13,188 nucleotides of DNA from Clostridiales bacterium (GCA_031254075.1 JAIRVD010000171.1:1-13188); one strand, 5' to 3'. Counted from the stretch's first letter, positions 1 to 7,355 are shown. Program-made: numbers and translations. The notes: generated by a model from the sequence alone, not told the origin.

Positions 1-545
1 TAAAAAATTAACATCCCTGTTGCAACTTCGGCGGCTTTCGAGTCGCCTTTTAAGATGCGGACAAGTTCCAGCGCGAAGTCAGCAGAGGTTCCGGGACCTT
101 TCGACGTCGTGATATTGCCATCCGTAATCGTCGAAAGCTGTCCGATTTTTTTTGCGTGAAGGTCGTCCTCGCATGTCGGATAACAAACCGCCGTTTTATT
201 CTCAAGAATTTTCAGCACTCCGAGAACCGTCGGCGCGGCGCAAATCGCCGCGATTCGTCCGCCTTCGGAATTGTGCAGCCGAAGAAGCTCCAAAAAAAGC
301 TTATGTTTTTTATAAGTCGCAGTACCCGGACCGCCCGGAAGAATAAGCATCGAACCTTGGATATCGTGAAGCCCGTCCAAAACCATATCCGTCTTTACCG
401 TGATATCATGCGAACCCGTCACTTCGTGGTTGCCCGTCAGCGAAACGCTCACGACGTTCACGTTGCCGCGCCGCAAAATATCAAGCGTGGTAATTGCTTC
501 AATTTCTTCAAAACCATCAACGAAAAAAACAATTGCTTCATACAT
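1..545 (-). CDS. DJ-1/PfpI (ThiJ) family protein, 3' end cut by window edge
   Basis: The - strand reads openly from an ATG at 545 to the window edge, giving 181 codons plus the two bases TA, which could be the start of the stop codon or a Tyr codon. The protein opens MYEAIVFFVDGFEEIEAITT, the usual N-terminus of DJ-1/YajL-like proteins, with the conserved acidic residue around Glu14. The nucleophile-elbow motif AAICAAPTVLG puts the reactive cysteine near residue 102. LPGGPG (69-74) is the conserved Gly-rich turn, and GPGTSADFAL lies near the C-terminus. Family members are about 180-190 residues, so the gene is probably complete or one or two codons short. A GAGAGGCGG ribosome-binding stretch lies at 562-554. 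Proteins of this fold include chaperone, deglycase-like and peptidase-like members; the exact activity cannot be assigned from sequence. It is divergent from the ribosomal cluster and is not expected to take part in translation. Confidence 0.9.
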   Translation of the reverse strand, partial: MYEAIVFFVDGFEEIEAITTLDILRRGNVNVVSVSLTGNHEVTGSHDITVKTDMVLDGLHDIQGSMLILPGGPGTATYKKHKLFLELLRLHNSEGGRIAAICAAPTVLGVLKILENKTAVCYPTCEDDLHAKKIGQLSTITDGNITTSKGPGTSADFALELVRILKGDSKAAEVATGMLIF

Positions 546-602
546 GTTTAAAACCGCCTCTCGTGTTTTCATTCTACAAAAAAAATTTTTCTAAAAAAAG
601 CC

Positions 603-630
603 TTGACTTACAAAAATTATAGAGTATAAT
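603..630 (+). promoter_or_regulatory. Main sigma-A type promoter of the S10 cluster
   Basis: TTGACT at 603-608 and a perfect TATAAT at 625-630 are separated by 16 nt. Transcription would start near 637, giving an untranslated leader of about 79 nt before rpsJ. This is the only strong promoter-like pair that I see upstream of any gene in the cluster, and it sits where the S10 operon promoter is expected. Confidence 0.75.
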
Positions 631-643
631 CACTTTTTGTCGG
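616..643 (-). promoter_or_regulatory. Candidate divergent promoter for the DJ-1-like gene
   Basis: On the - strand a perfect TATAAT occupies 621-616. A CCGACA hexamer at 643-638 matches TTGACA at four of six positions, with a 16-nt spacer. A transcript would begin near 609 and give a leader of about 64 nt before the ATG at 545. The -10 box lies inside the spacer of the opposing S10 promoter, so the two could not be occupied by polymerase at once. The -35 match is weak, hence the modest confidence. Confidence 0.4.
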
Positions 644-715
644 CATGTTCTCAGAAGTTGTAATGAATGTGCGAGAGTGACACGCCCGGGTGCGTGAAAA
701 CATATGGAGGTACCC
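637..715 (+). promoter_or_regulatory. rpsJ 5' leader with a small hairpin
   Basis: This is the predicted untranslated leader between the promoter and rpsJ. CACGC at 681-685 and GCGTG at 692-696 can form a 5-bp stem with a 6-nt loop. GGAGG at 706-710 is the ribosome binding site, 5 nt before the ATG at 716. S10 operon leaders are known regulatory targets in some bacteria (L4 in Escherichia coli), but this short leader has no feature that I can equate with the E. coli structure. Confidence 0.4.
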
Positions 716-1027
716 ATGCAGAACCAAAAAATACGCATAAATTTGAAAGCATACGACCACAAGCTGATTGACCAGTCGGTGGTGCAGATTATAGAAACGG
801 CGAAGCGCACGGGTGCCGAAATTTGCGGTCCGATTCCGTTGCCTACTAAAAAAGAAGTTGTGACAATTTTACGCGCCGTTCACAAGTACAAGGATAGCCG
901 CGAACAGTTCGAAATGCGTACGCATAAGCGGCTTATTGATGTTCTTATGCCAACCCCGAAAACCGTTGACGCGTTAACCCGTTTGGACCTTCCCGACGGC
1001 GTGGACATCACGGTTAAGGTTATGTAA
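716..1027 (+). CDS. rpsJ: 30S ribosomal protein S10
   Basis: A 103-residue protein of normal family length, opening [20 protein letters not shown]. It contains the conserved [16 protein letters not shown] segment and ends [14 protein letters not shown]10 belongs to the 30S head and, in many bacteria, also joins the NusB-containing antitermination complex. An in-frame ATG at 704 exists, but it overlaps the GGAGG at 706-710. The ATG at 716, just after that site, gives the family's usual N-terminus and is chosen. It is the first gene after the promoter at 603-630, and rplC follows after 14 nt. Confidence 0.98.
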   Translation: MQNQKIRINLKAYDHKLIDQSVVQIIETAKRTGAEICGPIPLPTKKEVVTILRAVHKYKDSREQFEMRTHKRLIDVLMPTPKTVDALTRLDLPDGVDITVKVM

Positions 1028-1041
1028 GGAGTGTATAAGAT

Positions 1042-1680
1042 ATGAAGAAAGCAATTATCGCCAGAAAACTCGGCATGACACAAATATTCGCGGAAAACGG
1101 GCAAATGATTCCCGTAACGGTGCTTGAAGCAGGACCATGTGTAGTGGTTCAAAAGAAAACCGTTGAAAAAGATGGCTATGCCGCATTGCAAGTAGGCTTC
1201 GGTGAAATCCGCGAGAAGCTCGTAAACAAGCCCGCAAAAGGACATTTCGCAGCGCATCTCGGCGTGAACGCCGCTCCGAAACGCGTGCTAAAGGAATTAA
1301 AACTCGACGACTGCGACAAATTCGAAGTCGGTGCGGAAATCAAAGCGGACATGTTTACCGCAGGCGACAAAGTAGATGTCGTCGCAACATCAAAAGGTAA
1401 AGGTTTTCAAGGCGCAATCAAACGCCACAACATGCATCGCGGTCCGATGACGCACGGTTCTAAATACCATCGCGGTCACGGTTCAATGGGACCGGGAACA
1501 ACCCCGGGTCGCGTTCGCAAAGGAAAGAAATTGCCGGGTCACATGGGCGCGAAGCAAACTACGGTTCAAAACATTGAAGTAATCCGCACAGACGCAGAAA
1601 AAAACTTGATTCTCGTACGCGGCGCAATCCCCGGAATTAAAGGTGCGCTCGTAACAATAAAAAGCACGGTTAAAGTATAA
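1042..1680 (+). CDS. rplC: 50S ribosomal protein L3
   Basis: A 212-residue protein opening [20 protein letters not shown], the standard bacterial L3 start. The central extension that reaches toward the peptidyl transferase centre is recognisable from [20 protein letters not shown], followed by [16 protein letters not shown]. The usual HRxPGSxG stretch reads HRGHGSMG here, a mild variation. L3 is an early assembly protein that nucleates 23S folding. An AGGAG site at 1027-1031 overlaps the rpsJ stop codon and lies 10 nt before the start. rplD follows after 14 nt. Confidence 0.98.
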   Translation: MKKAIIARKLGMTQIFAENGQMIPVTVLEAGPCVVVQKKTVEKDGYAALQVGFGEIREKLVNKPAKGHFAAHLGVNAAPKRVLKELKLDDCDKFEVGAEIKADMFTAGDKVDVVATSKGKGFQGAIKRHNMHRGPMTHGSKYHRGHGSMGPGTTPGRVRKGKKLPGHMGAKQTTVQNIEVIRTDAEKNLILVRGAIPGIKGALVTIKSTVKV

Positions 1681-1694
1681 AGGAGTTGAAAGTC

Positions 1695-2318
1695 GTGGCT
1701 TCAGTAGCAGTTAAAAATATTCGCGGCGATGCCGTCGGCAAAATGGAACTTGATGACACCCTGTTCGGGATAGAAATAAATAAACACGCGGTTCACATGG
1801 CTGTTGTGCAATATCTTGCAAACCAACGTCAAGGCACAAAGTCCACGAAAACCCGCGCAGAAGTACGCGGCGGCGGAGCGAAGCCATGGCGTCAAAAAGG
1901 AACCGGACGTGCGCGTCAAGGTTCAACGCGTTCACCGCAATGGACAGGCGGCGGTGTTGTGTTCGCACCGAAACCCCGTGATTTTTCCTTCAAATTGAAT
2001 AAAAAAATGAAAAGGCTCGCGTTAAAATCCGTTTTAACGGATAAATATCAAAGCGATAAATTAATCGTACTCGACAGCCTTTCGCTTCCCGAAATAAAAA
2101 CAAAGGAAATGGTCGGCGTCTGCAAAAACCTTGATATCGAAAAAGCATTGTTCGTAGTGGACGGCGGTTCAAATGAAAACGTAATTCTTTCCGCAAGAAA
2201 CATCCCCGGCATCAAAACCGCCGGAGTAAATACAATTAACGTTTACGATATTCTCTACTATGACAGTCTCGTAATCACACAAGACGCAATCAAAAAAATA
2301 CAGGAGGTGTATGCGTAA
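1695..2318 (+). CDS. rplD: 50S ribosomal protein L4
   Basis: A 207-residue protein started from GTG at 1695, reading MASVAVKNIRGDAVGKMELD. The TTG at 1686 is in frame but abuts the AGGAG at 1681-1685, leaving no spacing, so the GTG 9 nt after that site is preferred. The conserved loop that lines the exit tunnel is present as VRGGGAKPWRQKGTGRARQG, followed by SPQWTGGGVVFAPKPRDF. In E. coli, L4 also represses its own S10 operon; whether it does so here cannot be read from the sequence. The stop overlaps the rplW start (TAATG). Confidence 0.97.
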   Translation: MASVAVKNIRGDAVGKMELDDTLFGIEINKHAVHMAVVQYLANQRQGTKSTKTRAEVRGGGAKPWRQKGTGRARQGSTRSPQWTGGGVVFAPKPRDFSFKLNKKMKRLALKSVLTDKYQSDKLIVLDSLSLPEIKTKEMVGVCKNLDIEKALFVVDGGSNENVILSARNIPGIKTAGVNTINVYDILYYDSLVITQDAIKKIQEVYA

Positions 2319-2620
2319 TGGCAGACTTAAAGTATTACGATGTCATTTTCAGACCTCTTATGACGGAAAAAAGTATGAGCCTTCTTGATGAACAAACATA
2401 TTCATTCTACGTTCATCCGCAGGCAACAAAAACGCAAATCAAAGAAGCAGTAGAGCGTCTCTTTAATAATGTAACGGTGGCGTCGGTAAACACAATGAAT
2501 ACCCATCCGAAAAGACGCCAGCGCCGCGGCTCAAGACCGGGCGAAACGGCAAAGCGCAAGAAAGCAATCGTAAAATTAACCCCGGGCAGTAGCCCCATAG
2601 AATATTTCGAAGGCATCTAA
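2318..2620 (+). CDS. rplW: 50S ribosomal protein L23
   Basis: A 100-residue protein of normal length. Its start DVIFRPLMTEKSM is the conserved L23 N-terminal motif, and the basic central segment THPKRRQRRGSRPG matches the rRNA-binding loop. L23 sits at the tunnel exit, where trigger factor and SRP dock. The ATG overlaps the last base of rplD, and its AGGAGGTG site (2302-2309) lies inside rplD, so translation is probably coupled. A 99-nt gap carrying a structured repeat follows before rplB. Confidence 0.97.
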   Translation: MADLKYYDVIFRPLMTEKSMSLLDEQTYSFYVHPQATKTQIKEAVERLFNNVTVASVNTMNTHPKRRQRRGSRPGETAKRKKAIVKLTPGSSPIEYFEGI

Positions 2621-2630
2621 ATATGAAATC

Positions 2631-2711
2631 TTTTTTCCTGACGGAAAAAGACGTTTGCAAGAAAACACGTTGAAGCGTTCGTGATTTTTTTGCAGGCTGA
2701 TTGAAAAGGAG
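2631..2711 (+). repeat. Structured intergenic element, copy 1 (upstream of rplB)
   Basis: Hairpin 1 pairs TTTTTTCC (2631-2638) with GGAAAAAG (2643-2650) over a TGAC loop, with one terminal wobble. Hairpin 2 pairs GCAAGAAAACACG (2657-2669) with CGTGATTTTTTTGC (2680-2693) across a 10-nt loop (2670-2679). It has an inner CACG/CGTG helix, a bulged A at 2684 and one G·U pair. The tail continues to the AAGGAG site at 2706-2711, 8 nt before the rplB ATG. It is the most diverged of the four clear copies, but most substitutions are compensated in the stems. Confidence 0.8.
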
Positions 2712-2719
2712 AATTCCAT

Positions 2720-3553
2720 ATGGGCGTAAAACGCTATAGACCCATAACCCCCTCCCAACGGCAAATGACGGTTTCCGATTTTGCGGAAATTACAAAGTCA
2801 ACGCCGGAAAAATCTTTGACTGTTCACCTGAAAAAACATTCGGGACGCAACGGACAAGGAAAAATAACAGTTCGTCACAGGGGCGGCGGGGCAAAAATAA
2901 AATATCGCATAATTGATTTTAAACGCGACAAGGACGGCGTTCCCGCCAAAGTTGCCGCAGTTGAATATGACCCGAATCGCACCGCAAACATCGCGCTCTT
3001 GCATTATGCCGACGGTGAAAAACGCTACATCTTGGCACCAATCGGAGTAAGCGTGGGCGACAGCTTAATGAGCGGAGTTGAAGCGGAAATTCGTCCGGGT
3101 AACGCGCTCCCGATGAAAGTAATTCCCGTCGGAACGGAAATTCACAATATAGAAATGAAGCTCGGACGCGGCGCACAAATGGTTCGTTCTGCAGGAAATG
3201 TCGCGCAGCTCATGGCGAAGGACGAAAAATACGCAACAGTACGTCTTCCTTCGGGCGAAATGCGTCTTGTTCCCGTGAACTGCCGCGCAACAATCGGGCA
3301 AGTCGGAAATCCCGACAGTGAACTTATTAATGTAGGAAAAGCGGGTAAAAAGCGTCATATGGGAATTCGTCCGACCGTTCGCGGTTCGGTTATGAACCCG
3401 AACGACCACCCCCACGGCGGTGGCGAAGGACGCGCTCCAATCGGGCGTCCCGCTCCTTCAACACCTTGGGGCAAACCTGCGCTCGGATACAAAACCCGCA
3501 AGAAAAACAAGCAAAGTAATAAATATATTGTACGCAAACGCGGCAGCAAGTAA
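2720..3553 (+). CDS. rplB: 50S ribosomal protein L2
   Basis: A 277-residue protein, the family's usual length, opening [20 protein letters not shown]. It carries the conserved [18 protein letters not shown] segment and, near the C-terminus, the [15 protein letters not shown] motif. The histidine of that motif is known to be important for peptidyl transferase activity. The family's [15 protein letters not shown] follows. L2 binds 23S domain IV and supports subunit joining. The start is set by the AAGGAG at 2706-2711. It is flanked on both sides by long gaps (99 and 82 nt), each holding a copy of the structured element. Confidence 0.98.
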   Translation: MGVKRYRPITPSQRQMTVSDFAEITKSTPEKSLTVHLKKHSGRNGQGKITVRHRGGGAKIKYRIIDFKRDKDGVPAKVAAVEYDPNRTANIALLHYADGEKRYILAPIGVSVGDSLMSGVEAEIRPGNALPMKVIPVGTEIHNIEMKLGRGAQMVRSAGNVAQLMAKDEKYATVRLPSGEMRLVPVNCRATIGQVGNPDSELINVGKAGKKRHMGIRPTVRGSVMNPNDHPHGGGEGRAPIGRPAPSTPWGKPALGYKTRKKNKQSNKYIVRKRGSK

Positions 3554-3555
3554 TC

Positions 3556-3627
3556 TTTTTGCCTACGGCAAAAAACATTCGCAAAAATGCGTTGGACATT
3601 CGCGATTTTTGCTCATTGATTTGGAGG
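3556..3627 (+). repeat. Structured intergenic element, copy 2 (upstream of rpsS)
   Basis: Hairpin 1 pairs TTTTTGCC (3556-3563) with GGCAAAAA (3567-3574) over a TAC loop. Hairpin 2 pairs GCAAAAATGCG (3581-3591) with CGCGATTTTTGC (3601-3612) around the loop TTGGACATT (3592-3600), with a bulged A at 3605 and one U·G pair. The tail CTCATTGATTTGGAGG (3612-3627) merges into the rpsS ribosome binding site. It begins 2 nt after the rplB stop codon, so it fills the whole gap. Confidence 0.85.
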
Positions 3628-3635
3628 CTCCGTAA

Positions 3636-3920
3636 ATGGGTAGGTCATTAAAAAAAGGGCCGTTCTGTGACGCGCACCTGATGAAAAAAGTTGAAGCGCA
3701 AGCCAGTGTTACAAGCAAATCCGTTATCAAAACATGGTCGCGCCGTTCAACGATATTTCCCGAAATGATAGGCTTTACAATTGCCGTTCACGACGGACGC
3801 AAACATGTGCCCGTGTATATCACGGAAGACATGGTAGGGCATAAACTCGGCGAATTCGCCGTAACGCGCACATACCGCGGTCACGGAAAAGATGCTGAAA
3901 AACGAAGTAAAGTGAAATAG
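3636..3920 (+). CDS. rpsS: 30S ribosomal protein S19
   Basis: A 94-residue protein opening [20 protein letters not shown], the highly conserved S19 start. [20 protein letters not shown] and [20 protein letters not shown] follow, and the end is [17 protein letters not shown]19 forms a complex with S13 in the 30S head and contacts the A-site region. GGAGG at 3623-3627 lies 8 nt before the ATG and belongs to the conserved tail of the preceding repeat element. The TAG stop overlaps the AGGAGG of rplV. Confidence 0.98.
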   Translation: MGRSLKKGPFCDAHLMKKVEAQASVTSKSVIKTWSRRSTIFPEMIGFTIAVHDGRKHVPVYITEDMVGHKLGEFAVTRTYRGHGKDAEKRSKVK

Positions 3921-3932
3921 GAGGACGTCATT

Positions 3933-4322
3933 ATGGCGAAAGGACATAGAAGCCAGTATAAACAACAGCGCAATGAAGAAAATCGCGAAACGCGTCCGCA
4001 CGCTATTCACAAATATGCCCGAATTTCCGACCGTAAAGCAAGAATTGTTCTGGAGCAAATTAAGGGCAAGGGTGTAGTTCAAGCCGCCGCGATTTTGGAT
4101 TACAATCCGCGTTATGGTGCGTATCTAATCGGCAAAGTTTTGAAATCCGCCGTAGCAAACGCGGAAGAAAATCATTCAATGGACGCCGCGGATTTATTCG
4201 TAGAAGAAGTCCTTGCAGACCAAGGGCCCACAATGAAGCGCATTCAACCGCGCGGAAAAGGCCGTGCATATAGAATCAATAAGCGCACAAGTCACATCAC
4301 AATTGTATTAAACGAGAGGTGA
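3933..4322 (+). CDS. rplV: 50S ribosomal protein L22 with an N-terminal extension
   Basis: A 129-residue protein. The L22 core begins near residue 25 with [21 protein letters not shown]. It includes the tunnel-lining beta-hairpin region around [20 protein letters not shown] and ends [10 protein letters not shown]. The first 22 or so residues ([20 protein letters not shown]) are an extra polar, basic arm absent from the shorter 110-115-residue versions of the family. The ATG at 3933 is well supported by AGGAGG at 3919-3924, so the extension appears real. rpsC begins 4 nt after the stop. Confidence 0.96.
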   Translation: MAKGHRSQYKQQRNEENRETRPHAIHKYARISDRKARIVLEQIKGKGVVQAAAILDYNPRYGAYLIGKVLKSAVANAEENHSMDAADLFVEEVLADQGPTMKRIQPRGKGRAYRINKRTSHITIVLNER

Positions 4323-4326
4323 ACTA

Positions 4327-5124
4327 ATGGGTCAAAAAGTAAACCCCCACGGTCTAAGGCTGGGCATAAATAAAGAATGGGATTCTGTATGGTACGCAGA
4401 AAAAGATTTTTCAAAATATCTTTTGGAAGACCATAACATTCGTCTGTTTATAAAAAAATATTTCAGGGACAGAAAGCCGGTTCCCGTAGACCCGAAAATT
4501 GCGCGCATTACAATTAAACGCACGACAAATCGCGTGAAGGTGACGTTGCATACGGCAAGTCCGGGTATCATCATCGGGCGAAACGGCGAAGCGATAAAAA
4601 ATTTGACGGACGCGGTTCAAAGATTAGTAGACCGCAATCCCGACGAATACAAAGCAGATGTAGAAATTCAAGAAATAAAACGGCCGGAGCTTAACGCGCA
4701 GCTTGTAGCGGAAGTCATCGCGAAGGATTTGGAAAACCGCGTAACGTTCCGCCGCGCGATGAAGCAAGCGATGACGCGCACAATGAAAAACGGCGCACGC
4801 GGAATCAAAACCGCAGTTTCGGGACGCCTCGGCGGCGCGGACATCGCAAGAACCGAGCATTACCATGAAGGAACGATTCCCCTGCAAACATTGCGTGCGG
4901 ATATAGATTACGGTTTTGCCGAAGCAGACACGACTTACGGAAAACTCGGCGTAAAAGTGTGGCTGTACAAAGGCGAAGTTCTTCCCGGGCAGGCGCGCCC
5001 GAGAGAAGACCGTCCATTCCGAGGAGAAAGACGGGAAGGAGCAGGCGATTATGCTAATGCCAAAAAGGGTAAAAAGACGCAAACAGTTCCGCGGTCGAAT
5101 GACCGGAAAGGCACTGCGCGGTAA
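4327..5124 (+). CDS. rpsC: 30S ribosomal protein S3 with a C-terminal extension overlapping rplP
   Basis: A 265-residue protein, longer than the usual 210-235. The start [20 protein letters not shown] is standard. The type II KH domain is marked by [15 protein letters not shown], with its GxxG loop at 84-87. The C-terminal domain includes [13 protein letters not shown] and ends in [14 protein letters not shown] (near 220). Residues 223-265 are a basic, low-complexity tail. The last 24 residues or so are encoded by the same DNA as the start of rplP in another frame. S3 lines the mRNA entry channel and has helicase activity with S4 and S5. The ribosome binding site is GAGAGGTGA at 4314-4322. 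Confidence 0.97.
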   Translation: MGQKVNPHGLRLGINKEWDSVWYAEKDFSKYLLEDHNIRLFIKKYFRDRKPVPVDPKIARITIKRTTNRVKVTLHTASPGIIIGRNGEAIKNLTDAVQRLVDRNPDEYKADVEIQEIKRPELNAQLVAEVIAKDLENRVTFRRAMKQAMTRTMKNGARGIKTAVSGRLGGADIARTEHYHEGTIPLQTLRADIDYGFAEADTTYGKLGVKVWLYKGEVLPGQARPREDRPFRGERREGAGDYANAKKGKKTQTVPRSNDRKGTAR

Positions 5125-5506
5125 TTCGATAACTTACGGAACGTTTGGGCTTGTTGCAATGGAGCCGACTTGGATAACCGCAAACCAAATTGAAGCGGCG
5201 CGTATCGTTCTAAACAGAACAATGAAACGCGGCGGAAAAGTTTGGATTAAAATTTTCCCGGACAAACCCGTTACGGAAAAACCTGCCGAAACCCGTATGG
5301 GAAGCGGAAAGGGTTCGCCGGAATACTGGGTAGCTGTTGTAAAACCCGGGCGCGTTATGTTCGAAATCGCGGGAGCAGACGAAGAAACATCTCGCCGCGC
5401 GTTAAAACTTGCAAGTTATAAACTTCCGATTCGTTGCAAAGTTGTTTCAAAAGAAGAACTTGAAGCAATTCTCGCCGAAGCGGAACCGAAAGCAATAGCA
5501 GAATAA
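5051..5506 (+). CDS. rplP: 50S ribosomal protein L16
   Basis: A 151-residue protein opening [20 protein letters not shown], the typical L16 start. The middle includes [20 protein letters not shown], then [20 protein letters not shown], the conserved loop near the peptidyl transferase centre. The protein ends with an Ala/Glu-rich tail. L16 is a late assembly protein that helps position A-site tRNA. The ATG at 5051 is preceded by AAGGAG (5036-5041, 9 nt spacing). This start lies 74 nt inside rpsC, whose stop is at 5122-5124. A second in-frame ATG at 5057 would only remove two residues. Confidence 0.97.
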   Translation: MLMPKRVKRRKQFRGRMTGKALRGNSITYGTFGLVAMEPTWITANQIEAARIVLNRTMKRGGKVWIKIFPDKPVTEKPAETRMGSGKGSPEYWVAVVKPGRVMFEIAGADEETSRRALKLASYKLPIRCKVVSKEELEAILAEAEPKAIAE

Positions 5507-5523
5507 CAAGGAGGCTGAGGTAA

Positions 5524-5733
5524 ATGAAATCTAAGAAATACCTGGAGTCCCTTAAAGATAAATCCGTGGAAGAATTAAAAGTTGAACTCATCAGCACAAA
5601 AAAGGAATTGTTCAACCTGCGCTTCCAAAACGCCACTAACCAATTGGATAACACGGCGCGAATCGGCGAAGTTCGCAAGAATATCGCAAGAATTCAAACA
5701 GTAATGACACAGCGCACCAAAGGTTTGGCATAG
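5524..5733 (+). CDS. rpmC: 50S ribosomal protein L29
   Basis: A 69-residue protein. [20 protein letters not shown] followed by [20 protein letters not shown] is the two-helix L29 hairpin with its conserved LFNLRFQ turn, and ARIQTV completes the second helix. L29 lies next to L23 at the tunnel exit. AAGGAGG at 5508-5514 lies 9 nt before the ATG. The TAG stop is part of the next gene's AGGAGG site. Confidence 0.97.
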   Translation: MKSKKYLESLKDKSVEELKVELISTKKELFNLRFQNATNQLDNTARIGEVRKNIARIQTVMTQRTKGLA

Positions 5734-5744
5734 GAGGTTAAAAA

Positions 5745-6008
5745 ATGGAGACTCAAGCAAGAAACTTACGCAAAACAAGAGTTGGCAAAGTTGTAAGCGA
5801 TAAAATGGATAAGACAATCGTGGTTGCAGTTGAAAACCGCGTGCGCCATCCCGTAATCGGAAAAATTGTAAAACGCACTTATAAATTAAAAGCCCACGAC
5901 GAAACCAATTCCTGCGGAATCGGCGACAGGGTTCGCGTAATGGAAACGCGTCCGCTGTCAAAAGAAAAACGTTGGCGTTTGGTTACGATTCTGGAAAAAG
6001 CGAAATAG
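5745..6008 (+). CDS. rpsQ: 30S ribosomal protein S17
   Basis: An 87-residue protein opening [20 protein letters not shown], with the OB-fold signature [20 protein letters not shown] and the end [21 protein letters not shown]17 is a primary binder of 16S rRNA near the 5' domain. AGGAGG (5732-5737) overlaps the rpmC stop, and the gene starts 11 nt after that stop. Its own TAG stop overlaps the rplN binding site in the same way. Confidence 0.97.
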   Translation: METQARNLRKTRVGKVVSDKMDKTIVVAVENRVRHPVIGKIVKRTYKLKAHDETNSCGIGDRVRVMETRPLSKEKRWRLVTILEKAK

Positions 6009-6020
6009 GAGGCGTAATAA

Positions 6021-6389
6021 ATGATACAACAGGAATCAAGACTAGCCTCTGCGGATAATTCGGGCGCGAAAGAACTTCTGTGTATTCGCGTTCTCGGCGG
6101 AAGCAAACGCCGTTACGCAAATGTGGGCGATATCATTGTGGCCTCGGTCAAAGACGCAACGCCCGGAGGCGTAGTTAAAAAAGGCGAGGTCGTTAAAGCA
6201 GTTATTGTCCGCACGGTAAAGGGACTCAGCCGTCCCGACGGTTCGTCCATTCGTTTCGACCAAAACGCTGCGGTTATTATTCGCGACGATAAAACACCAA
6301 GAGGTACTCGTATATTCGGTCCGGTAGCAAGAGAATTGCGCGAAAAACAATTCACGCGCATAGTTTCCCTCGCACCCGAAGTTTTATAG
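6021..6389 (+). CDS. rplN: 50S ribosomal protein L14
   Basis: A 122-residue protein with the invariant opening [40 protein letters not shown] and [20 protein letters not shown] follow, and the end is [12 protein letters not shown], all matching L14 at its usual length. L14 forms an intersubunit bridge and is the docking site of the silencing factor RsfS. AGGAGG at 6007-6012 lies 8 nt before the ATG. In the classical arrangement this gene opens the spc part of the cluster, but no new promoter is visible in the 12-nt junction, so read-through from the S10 part is inferred. Confidence 0.98.
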   Translation: MIQQESRLASADNSGAKELLCIRVLGGSKRRYANVGDIIVASVKDATPGGVVKKGEVVKAVIVRTVKGLSRPDGSSIRFDQNAAVIIRDDKTPRGTRIFGPVARELREKQFTRIVSLAPEVL

Positions 6390-6402
6390 AAACGGTGATT
6401 TT

Positions 6403-6726
6403 ATGAATAAAGTAAAACTTAAACGCGGAGATATGGTTCAGGTCATCGCAGGCAAGGAAGTCGGCAGAACAGGTCGCATTCTTCTAATCGACCGCGAGAA
6501 AAGCAGAGTCGTTGTAGAAGGCTTAAACTTGCAAACGAAACACCAAAAACCCAACCGCGCAAATCAAAAAGGCGGGATAACCCGCCGCGAAGCCCCATTG
6601 CATATTTCAAACGTAATGTTTCTTCACAAAGACAGACCAACTCGTCTCGGCTATAAATTAGAAGAAACCGACGGCAAGGTTGTAAAAAAGCGTTACGCAA
6701 AATCAACGGGCGAAGTCATTGACTAA
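6403..6726 (+). CDS. rplX: 50S ribosomal protein L24
   Basis: A 107-residue protein with an N-terminal KOW motif (KRGDMVQVIAGKEVGRTGRI, about residues 7-26), then GLNLQTKHQKPNRANQKGGI and the HISNVMFLHKD segment of the L24 family. L24 starts 50S assembly near the tunnel exit. Its binding site is poor compared with its neighbours: only GGTGAT-like bases lie 5-9 nt before the ATG, so translation may depend on coupling to rplN, 13 nt upstream. A gap with a structured element follows before rplE. Confidence 0.97.
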   Translation: MNKVKLKRGDMVQVIAGKEVGRTGRILLIDREKSRVVVEGLNLQTKHQKPNRANQKGGITRREAPLHISNVMFLHKDRPTRLGYKLEETDGKVVKKRYAKSTGEVID

Positions 6727-6734
6727 ATGTAATA

Positions 6735-6803
6735 TTTTTGCCTTACGGCAAAACCGTTTGCAAAAAACGCTTATTCGCGATTTTTTGCTCACTGATTTGG
6801 AGG
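6735..6803 (+). repeat. Structured intergenic element, copy 3 (upstream of rplE)
   Basis: Hairpin 1 pairs TTTTGCC (6736-6742) with GGCAAAA (6747-6753) over a TTAC loop. Hairpin 2 pairs GCAAAAAACGC (6760-6770) with GCGATTTTTTGC (6777-6788) around a short loop TTATTC (6771-6776), with a bulged A at 6780. The tail CTCACTGATTTGGAGG (6788-6803) ends as the rplE ribosome binding site, 6 nt before its ATG. Its loop is shorter than in the other copies, while the stem and tail are retained. Confidence 0.85.
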
Positions 6804-6809
6804 TAAGCT

Positions 6810-7355
6810 ATGAGTCGGCTTAAAGGCATCTACGAAAAAGAAGTAGTAGACGGCATGATGAAAAAGTTCGGTTATAAAAATAAAATGGCTGTACCGAAAA
6901 TTGAAAAAGTTGTCGTTAATATTGGTTTGGGCGAAGCAAAAGAAAACGCAAAAGTTATCGAACATGCCACAAATGACATCGCAACAATCACGGGACAAAA
7001 AGCCGTTGTGACAAAAGCGAAAAAATCAATTTCGGCGTTTAAGCTTCGTATGGGAATGCCGGTTGGCTGTAAGGTAACACTTCGCGGTGCGAAGATGTAC
7101 AGCTTCGTTGACAGACTTATAAATGTAGCGATTCCGCGCGTTCGCGACTTTCGCGGTGTAAGTGCTGATTCTTTCGACGGGCGTGGTAACTATACGCTCG
7201 GAATCAAAGAGCAGTTAATTTTCCCCGAAATATCTTTTGATAAAATTGATAAACTTCGCGGGATGGAAGTTGTTTTTGTAACAACCGCTAAAACAGACGA
7301 AGAAGCTCGTGAGCTACTCGCGCTGTTCGGAATGCCCTTTATTCGTCCTTCGTAA
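6810..7355 (+). CDS. rplE: 50S ribosomal protein L5
   Basis: A 181-residue protein of usual length. It contains [20 protein letters not shown], then [20 protein letters not shown], then [20 protein letters not shown] and [18 protein letters not shown]5 binds 5S rRNA in the central protuberance together with L18 and contacts S13. GGAGG at 6799-6803 is part of the preceding repeat element. A 23-nt gap separates it from rpsZ, the longest ordinary junction in the cluster. Confidence 0.98.
   Translation: MSRLKGIYEKEVVDGMMKKFGYKNKMAVPKIEKVVVNIGLGEAKENAKVIEHATNDIATITGQKAVVTKAKKSISAFKLRMGMPVGCKVTLRGAKMYSFVDRLINVAIPRVRDFRGVSADSFDGRGNYTLGIKEQLIFPEISFDKIDKLRGMEVVFVTTAKTDEEARELLALFGMPFIRPS

Noticed and set aside
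156..551. Rightward open frame of 131 codons at the left edge
   Set aside because: It is antisense to the DJ-1-like gene, has no recognisable protein pattern and no good ribosome binding site. The - strand frame shows clear family motifs.
704..715. ATG at 704 as the rpsJ start
   Set aside because: It overlaps the GGAGG site. The ATG at 716 gives correct spacing and the conserved S10 N-terminus.
1686..1694. TTG at 1686 as the rplD start
   Set aside because: It directly follows the AGGAG, leaving no spacing. The GTG at 1695 fits better and gives a 207-residue L4.
3592..3620. TTGGAC (and TTGAAC in copy 4) as the -35 box of an internal promoter within the repeat
   Set aside because: At 16-18 nt spacing the -10 candidates match TATAAT at three or fewer positions, and the sequence lies in the hairpin loop where conservation has another explanation.
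6390..6402. Poor ribosome binding site before rplX as a sign of a wrong start
   Set aside because: The ATG at 6403 gives the standard L24 N-terminus with the KOW motif in place, and no alternative start fits. Coupling to rplN explains the weak site.
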